A stretch of 64,000 nt of DNA. Source: Phoronis australis. Taxonomy: Eukaryota; Phoronida; Phoronidae. The notes under the pieces are model-generated. The model searched no databases. It was not told where the DNA came from and saw nothing but the letters and a program-made list of their open reading frames with translations. Below, in pieces: positions 13,101-22,100 of the stretch (positions are counted from its first letter, which is position 1; each line of letters starts with the position of its first letter). The position numbers were made by a program, and so were the translations under genes. The stretch is from positions 816,307 to 880,306 of the forward strand of contig NMRA01000133.1 in assembly GCA_002633005.1 (NCBI GenBank), read 5' to 3'.

Positions 13101-16100
13101 GCAACAGAAATGGTGACAATAATTCGAGTGTTTCTCCAACCAAATGCATGCCTGAAGATAAGTCCCCTGTCACAACCGCTGTTGTTTGTCAAGTTAGTGC
13201 AGAAAACAAGGAAACAATGACTGAAGCTGGCTTAATTGAAAAAGATAAAAATGTTGGGACCTCTTCTTCTGCTGGTCCTTCAACAGTTGACCAATATGGG
13301 AAGGAAAATTCTTCCATTACACCATCTTTGAACCAAGATAATTGTAGCACTGCCAATGCTGGAGACTACAGAGATCCTGCCAAGTCACAGGCGACTTCTT
13401 TGGCTTATGCAAAGCCTCACCCGCCGTCGTCTCAGCCAGACAGCAACCAATCATTGAACTCGTTGGCCCAATTGCCTGCCACAGAACCTCCAATCAATTT
13501 GGTGTCTGTACCAGTGCTGCTACATCCTGTCATCAAGAATCCTGACGGGTCAGTGACCTCATCCAAACTGGTTGTTCCCGGCGATGTTCTCATCAGACCC
13601 AATGGTACTCTGCCTGCTGGTTGTGTGCCAACGGGTAAGTTAGGGGGTGTTGCCTTGTGAAGATGTAGGCCAATCTGATCATGGCAAAGCATTCTGTCAT
13701 TATTGCCTATTGGCATAGTTATGCACTAACAAAATTCTTCAGGGGTTGGTAATATTTACTTATGCCCGATTTTTTATGAACAATTCTGACTTCTGTCTTT
13801 ACTTCCTCTTGTAATTTAAATTTGGTGGCAAATGGATTGATTTCATGAAAAAAATGCAATAATTGTGAATCAAAGGTAATAAAGCTTGGAAAACTTAGTA
13901 ATCTAAAGGTTGAAAGTCAACATGAATTTAAAATGAATTTAGATTGAATTGTTGTGTGACTTTGATACTCACTGTGGCGACTGATTGCCAAATACATTCT
14001 GTGGTTGGATTGGCAACCTGTAGGTCATCAAATTGAGCTCTGCAAAATGAAAGCAATATTAAATAACAGCTGAAGTGGTTGATGCTTTGTTATGGGATGA
14101 TTGCCAGCTAGACTTGAAAAGTGATCTCTAACTTACTCTCTTTTATCTTAGTTTTATATGCCACTGTCAGTTTGAAGGATTATGACTTGTACTTCTTGTA
14201 TTCTTCAGGTCCTCCCAGACTGCCCACTGCTGATCAGATCAAAACCGCTTTGATGGGCTTGAGGAGTCAAAGCCTCAACTCCGTTCTCCAAAAGCCAACT
14301 CTCCTACTTACCAACACAACCTCCGTTCATGCACCTGTTGCTGGCTCACGGTCCCTCTTAGGTTCCAGTCAGTCCATTGCAACTGCAGGTAGCGCTGCTG
14401 TTCCAGCAACGATAGCCCCAGCGAACACACTCTTGTCTACTTGTTCACAAGTTTCCATCTCTGCTGCTTCTATTGTTTCCACGACACTTCCACCAACTTT
14501 TGTTGGTGTCACTAACTCGTCTGTAGTTACCAGTGCTGGCTTGGCTGTTAATACCAACCCTGTACCAGGTGAGTCTGTGATGACAACTCTCACAGAAGTA
14601 AGCTTGATGCATTCAACAGCTGTGTCCACGACTACTGACTGTCTGATAACGTCTTCTGCTGGAACCATGTTTCCTGGACAAACTCTGAACAAGTATAACA
14701 ACTCACTGATCAGTTCAAGCTCAACAAATGCCCCTGTCATATCCTGCCCAGTGAGGATGATCATCAATTCACCATCAACTCCTCCAAGACCAGCCACTGT
14801 AACCTCCAGCCAAGCAGCAGTGGTCCCATCCCCTACATCAGGCCCTGCCGCACTTCTTCCCCCTAAGTCCTACCTTGTGGTTCAACAGCTCAATCAGAAA
14901 TACATGTTATTACCCAACCAGCAGGGTGTATGGGCAGGCACCAAGCAATCCACCACTGGCCAGGAGTATCAAGTGGTCAGTTTGCAATCGCAGACTTCAG
15001 GCACCGAGAGTGGACAACCTTTGAATACAGCTGCAGCTACAGGTGGGAACATTTGCACTCTTACGCCTAATAAATTATGTATAACAAGATTATTATAATA
15101 CTTATTATAAAGTTGAATGTTTTCAACTGACTCTTGTCAGAGGTCATCTCAGAGTGATGGTTGGTCATTAGACTCACGGTCACACAACAGTATTTCACTC
15201 CGAGGAGATAATAGTTCGATTTCCTAAATGTCCGTTGAGTGTATAAAAGATTATTTAAAATCTAGTGTACATTTGTACTGTTAGGAGACAAAATGCGCAT
15301 GTTCTTGGTCTGTAACATGGTTGTGAGTGGTGCAGTGGTCTGTAACGCTAGTCATTCTGAGAGTGACCACAAACGTAGTTGGTTGAAAAAACTCAATTTT
15401 ACAAGCACTATCTCAATTGGGTTAGGAGAAATTCGCTTTGTGTGTTGTTCACTAGTCAAGTGAAATTATTCACTTTGAAATTATTGTGTCGCCAATGTGC
15501 TAAGTAACTGCAAAATCTCTACAACAAAAGTTTCACATCATACTTTGGATTGTTCCATTTTAAATTATTTGCTTTCCTCAAGTATCTTAGCTTATTATGT
15601 CACAAGAAATGTCTCAACAATTTTTTTCTTTTCCAATGTTCCCTTATTTCATATTTTTTCCAGTTTCGTCTACTCAAGAGTCTCTTGCTATGTCCGGTGC
15701 AGGACCAGTGACATCCAGCAACGTTGCCACCTCGCCGAACAACACTCGATCTTTGAAGCGCAAACATAAAGACTCTGCCAGCAAGCGTAGTCCAGCTAAG
15801 GTGAAGAAGAATCGGGTCGTAGGTCAAGACCCCTGGAATGAGCGTGCTGACTTCAAGTGGCTGACGGAGGGGAAGTCTACTTGGTCGGGTGGGTTGAACA
15901 AGAGGGAGGAGACCGGGTCGACTAGTGGGGCTGAGGGAGTCGATGGCAGTATGGTAAAATGTGGAGACATCACTGCTACTGGTGAGGTGAACGATACAAA
16001 TGAGGCAAGTGTGGTTGAGGGATCTGATGGTAGCGTGTTCACGTATGGGGACATCACTGTCACCGTTAATAAGGATTCCAGTGATAGTGAAACTGATGAC

Positions 16101-19100
16101 ATAGTGATTGAGAAGGAGATTCAAATGAGAAAGAGTGAGAGTTGCATGGTGACAGGGGAGGTAAATAGTGTGCAATCTGTAATTAGTGATGATGAGGATG
16201 ATTGTTTTATTGTGGGTGAAGAGAAACCAAGCAAGCAACTGTCAAAGACTGATGGTGAGAGTAGTGATATGGCTGATGTGCAGCCAGTAAACAGTGATTG
16301 TGCGAGTTATATTGCTGTTGGCGACGGGACACATGACAGGAAGTCAGCAACAAAGGCTGGTGAGAGCTGCACTGCAGTTAGTCAGACAGTCAGTGTGGAT
16401 AATGAATCTTCAAAAAATGGTGAAGGGATTGGAAAAATTGGCGAAGGGATTGGAAAAATAGGCCAGGTGAAAACAACTATTGCCAAGAATGTAGACGGCG
16501 AAGGATTGTCTGAAAGCAATGAACTCATCATCAATGAAGATGTTGACCGCTCAAGTCAAGACATTAAAAAGCAAGAGATAAAGGAACATGACGATACAGT
16601 CTCAAAAGAGAAAGAGAGTATTACTTGTGGAATTCAGTTGGAAAGCTGTGATGGTGGTGATGGTGGTGATGGTGGTGATGTTGGTGATGTAAGCGTCAGG
16701 AACAGTCATGCATCGCAACCAACTTCTCAGTTAATGACTAAATCTGTACAGCTGAGTAGTCCTACTGGTCAGACTGTAGGACGTGCTGTCGCCGCTGAAG
16801 TTGAAGTTAGTACCATTTGTGAAACGAAACCTAGGGTTGTTGTTGAAGGCTGTGATGCTGTAGCGCCACCCAGTGGACAGTCTTCTTGCCCTCAAGGAAA
16901 CGAGGAGTGTGATAATGACCAAGGGAGATTTCGTGGCAACATTGATGTTGGGTCTTCAGGTTGTCAGTCTGGAAGTATGAAACAAATGGACAGTCTTTCA
17001 GAGAGTGAAAATGTGAGTAAAGCGTGGTTGTCACTCAATAACCAGGTCATAGTTGACAGGGTGTTAGTGTTATACTGAAATACATAATGCTTCTGAACTT
17101 AATGGACTTGAGCAAAGCACTGATTTTACAGCTGTCAAATTAAACGTATATTATTGTGTGAGCTTTAGAACGATAAAAAATGCCAAGGTCAAATTGACCC
17201 AGAACCTGTTTAACATGCCAAAAAGAGGTCTAGGAGTACCACCGTAGTTCAGTTATGTAGTGAAAAACGAAAAGGCCAAATTTGCCTTTGCTTAGAACTT
17301 GAATTTATTTTGACAGGCGCACGGTGGAAACAAAGGAACACTGGCCATGCAAAAGGTCAAATAGATGTGCCAGTCACACTGGTTGTGCTCTGTTATGCAA
17401 TATGCCTGTATGTGCTCTCAGCCTTATTACCTTGTTACTTCTCAGGAGTCCGTTGATGTAGAGACTGTAACAGAGTCGGCAGATGAGGATGAAGTTGACG
17501 TTTTAAGCACGTCTAAGTCGCCAGATAGCATAGCGGTTCAACTCCGTCTCTCCGGACATGCGAATCCTCAGTCTCCCTCTTGCTCTGTGCATAATGTCTC
17601 CAAGAGGAAGAGGAAACGAAAAGCGACCGTCGTGAACCATTTGCCTGAACCAGAGGTTGAGTACAGAGAGGTAAGCTTACAGGTCTTCTTGATGTCTCCA
17701 GTTGTATTAAAAGTGGCTGGTCTAGGACTGTTGAGTGTGACATTTGCTTTTTTTGTAAAACATGTAGTACCATGTTGTTATGTATGACTCTAGAAAAAAA
17801 GACCAAATTTAGTCAGTTTTGGAACATCTTATCTCAGATACACCTGATCAGATTCATTTGAACATCATATTTCAGATACCTGATCAGATTCATATGCAAC
17901 ATCACATCTCAGATACACCTGATCAGATTCAATGCAACGTCATATCTCAGATACAACTGATCAGATTCATATGCAACATCATATCTCCGATACAACTGAT
18001 CAGATTCAATGCAACGTCATATCTCAGATACACCTGATCAGATTCAATGCAACGTCATATCTCAGATACAGCTGATCAGATTCATGTGAACATCATATCT
18101 CAGATTCAGTTGATCAGATTCATATGCAACATGATATCTCAGATACAGCTGATCAGATTCATATGAACATCATATCTCAGATACACCTGATCAGATTCAT
18201 ATGCAACATCACATCTCAGATACACCTGATCAGATCATATGAACTTCATATCTCAGATACAGCTGATCAGATTCATATGAACATCATATCTCAGGTACAC
18301 CTGATCAGATTCATATGCAACATCATATCTCAGATTCAGTTGATCAGATTCACATGAACATCATATTTCAGATACAGCTGATCAGATTCATATGCAACAT
18401 CGCATCTCAGATACATCTGTTCAGATTCATATGAACATCATATCTCAAATACAGCTGATCAGATTCATATGAACATCATATCTCAGATTCAGTTGATCAG
18501 ATTCATATGCAACATCATATCTCAGATACAGCTGATCAGATTCATATGAACATCATATTTCAGATACACCTGATCAGATTCATATGCAACATCACATCTC
18601 AGATACAACTGATCAGATTCATATGAACATCATATCTCAGATTCAGTTGATCAGATTCATATGCAACATCATATCTCAGATACAACTGATCAGATTCATA
18701 TGAACATCATATTTCAGATACACCTGATCAGATTCATATGCAACATCACATCTCAGATACAACTGATCAGATTATATGAACATCATATCTCAGATACAGC
18801 TGATCAGATTACATGAACATCATATCTCAGATACACCTGATCAGATTCATATGAACATCATATCTCAGATACAGCTGATCAGATTCATATGCAACATCAT
18901 ATCTCAGATACAGCTGATCAGATTCATATGCAACATCATATCTCAGATACACCTGATCAGCTTCATATGAACATCATATCTCAGATACAACTGATCAGAT
19001 TCATTTGAACATCATATCTCAGATACACCTGATCAGATTCAAATACAACATCATATCTCAGATACAACTGATCAGATTCATATGAACATCATATTTCAGA

Positions 19101-22100
19101 TACACCTGATCAGATTCATATGCAACATCGTATCTCTGATACACCTGATCAGATTCATATGCAACATCACATCTCAGATACTGCTGATCAGATTCATATG
19201 AACATCATATCTCAGATACAGCTGATCAGATTCATATGAACATCATATTTCAGATACAGCTGATTAGATTCATATGCAACATCATATCTCAGATACACCT
19301 GAAACATTTAAATACCATGTTTCGTACAGTGTTCTACAAAACTCTGTCAGAAATCATTTTTAAAGTGTTTTACTTTTGCATTACGAGTAATTAATAATAG
19401 GAATTTATCAAAAAATTTTATGAAAAAAAGTCTGTATCAGGCAAGAAAGCAATGATAATTTAGAAATTTTTAGCAGCATTTTTGAGATTTCACTGGAACT
19501 TTTTATCTAGTTAAATTTGGTAAGGGGGATAACGACTGTGAACATGTAAAAATTTATTTATGCCATATACTGACCAAGAAACATTACAATTAATCGATCT
19601 ACCTTTCTCGACTTGCCTCGGCTTTGTAACTACTTTCTGGGTCAGAGGTCCGGGTTCGGAGGTCGTGACCTTTTAAGAAAAGCCGAGCTATTTTTGTCAA
19701 ATAATGCTTTTACTCAGAACCAATTGAAAATTTAAACAAAATAGAAATAAAATGAATCTATAAGTTCATTAAAGTTTAGCAACTATTATAGGTTACTACA
19801 CATTTTATCATGCTAAGCTTCGACCGGGAAAATATCGTCTGCTAAAGTAGGTTACCACTAGTAACTGAGTATAATGCTGAAGTCAAAGGATCTTGCTGAC
19901 ACAATACTTATATTCAAATTCTAGATCGGTGATTTACAAGTTAAAGAACAAGGGAGAAAAATTTCACTGAATTAAAATATTGTTTTTATGGAAATTACGT
20001 GTCTTATTTTTCATAGCGTATAAATGTTGGTACAATGCTCTTTGCTGAACATTGTTGCGCGTGCTCATGTAAGTATTCTATTTTTACGTTCAATGACGTC
20101 AGTCGCTGAGTGGTGTAGTGGTAAAGTCGGTGACTCGAAACTCTTGAGACCCGGGTTCGAAACCGGCCTCGTTTTCCTGCCAAAATGTTATCCCACTAGC
20201 GAGATAACTAAATGAGTTAGTACACAGTTGTATTTGCCATTTGACGCTAATATTGTGGTATAAGTACCTGTATGCATACATGTGTATGAATGTTCATGTA
20301 TACATGCATGTGGAGTTTGTTTGGTGTGTTATATTTGAGTAGAAAAGTGGTAGAACAAGAGCTTGTGCCACTCACATACAAGATTAGTCAATGTTACAGT
20401 TGTCAGTTATAAATTGTCACTTTAAGCCACTTATTCAAATGCTGTGAACTTTTTCGTGTCTCATCTACATGCTGTATGACACCTTCACAGGAATTGGTGG
20501 TCCACAGCGCAACACCACCCCCTGGAAGACTTCACCAAGCACACCGTTACCGGGAGCAACAACGACGCCGAGATATGCGGTACTTGGCGCACTTTTTGAA
20601 GAAAGAAGTTTACACTGAGTTTCATGACAGCTTCTCTTTGAGTCGAGTTGTTCAAGATGTGAGTTTAAGTAACTTTACATACCATATTTCAGAGTGATTA
20701 AAAGTTATAACTGAAATGTGTTGTGAACATATGCTTTCATGTTGATGTGTTGGGGTGCATTTCATATGACCAATTGGGCTTTTGATCACTGACTTAGGTG
20801 CACTCAGAGTTTGGCCTCTGGGTCCATAGATTCGACACAAACTGTGTACTTGGGTTGAGACAAATGATTCAATCTGCGACCATGGTGCCCTTTCCATAAA
20901 TAACTGACTTAGCTATTGCAAATCTTAGATTTAACTAAATTTTAAGATAAAACTTCAATTTGACTTAAATCTGTTCCAAGAAAGTGGCCTTAAGCTTGAC
21001 TTGGTTTTTGTTTTAAATTTGACTAACTTACAGGATGTGGAAGTTTCAGAGTTTGAAAATTGAGACAAATCTTAGACTTATGTAAAAAATTAAATTAAGT
21101 CAGTTTGTTGGAACGGCTCATGGTGTCTAGGTATGAGGTTTAGCTAGAATTTAAAGGTCAGACGCCAAATATTTCTCCACCCTGATTTGTTCTCTTGTCT
21201 CGTCGTCTCACTGTGGGTTGTTACTTCAGGCTACCAATCTCATAAACAACCTTGACAAGGACCAGAAGAAAATGATGGAGATTAAAGAAGAACTGCTCAA
21301 GGAAAACGTCCGCTTGAGTGACAAGTTGAAGAATCTGCAAGGTAAATTGTGGTGTTTACCATGAATGTGGTGACTGCTGATGCTTTGGTAAATTTTGAAC
21401 AAGGATATCATGTTTTGTAAGTTGTGCAGGGATATCATGCTTTGTAAGTTGTGCAAGTGCTGAACAGAATCATGGGTTGAACTGCTTAGGTACAAGCTCA
21501 AAATCAGATCACTTTTATTCCTGTAAAAATGCCCTTGTACAAAAACATTTTAAAATAGTTATGCGCATAACTAGTTCTCCAAAAATTGAATGGTTATCAA
21601 TACATATTTACAAATGTTCACACTATTATTTGTTGATGTCCGCTTATTGAATTAAGATAAGGAAAGGTGCTTACTGTAGCACATGGCAACAGAGTTTCTC
21701 TAAAGAAAAATGGTACTCATCATTAATAGTATTGAGGCACACTGTCTGCATGGTCATTTTTAGTGGCTTCCTACTTCAGCAGAGATTTGATCCACTGTGT
21801 CTGTGTGGGTCAAGTTTTAGACTTGTTAACATTTGATAGTTAACTGTATGTGAAAATACAGTGTAGAGTTAAATGCAATATTTTGTTACTATCCTTGTAA
21901 GTAACAGTCCCTTGTTTATTGCATAACAAATTGGAAAGAATTAAGTTTCGCATGTGACACTTTGTTTTAACTAAAGAAAGTGGGATCTATAATTTGACAA
22001 TAATGAAATCTCGCATTGGAAAAAATACAAAGTCTCTGAGAACATACCCATTAGTTGTATAAATTATTTCTATGTTTTGAAGTGCTAATAATTCCAGTGT

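Noticed and set aside
14369-14797. 142-residue minus-strand frame over exon 8
   Set aside because: Antisense shadow; the sense frame has consistent splice phases.
15600-16238. 212-residue minus-strand frame over exon 9
   Set aside because: Antisense shadow of an acidic, GAT/GAG-rich coding exon.
17829-19305. CRISPR-like array
   Set aside because: Units are contiguous near-identical 37-39 bp repeats with no unique spacers, in a eukaryotic intron.
20102-20172. Functional tRNA gene
   Set aside because: A and B boxes are present but the cloverleaf arms pair poorly; a SINE head is likelier.
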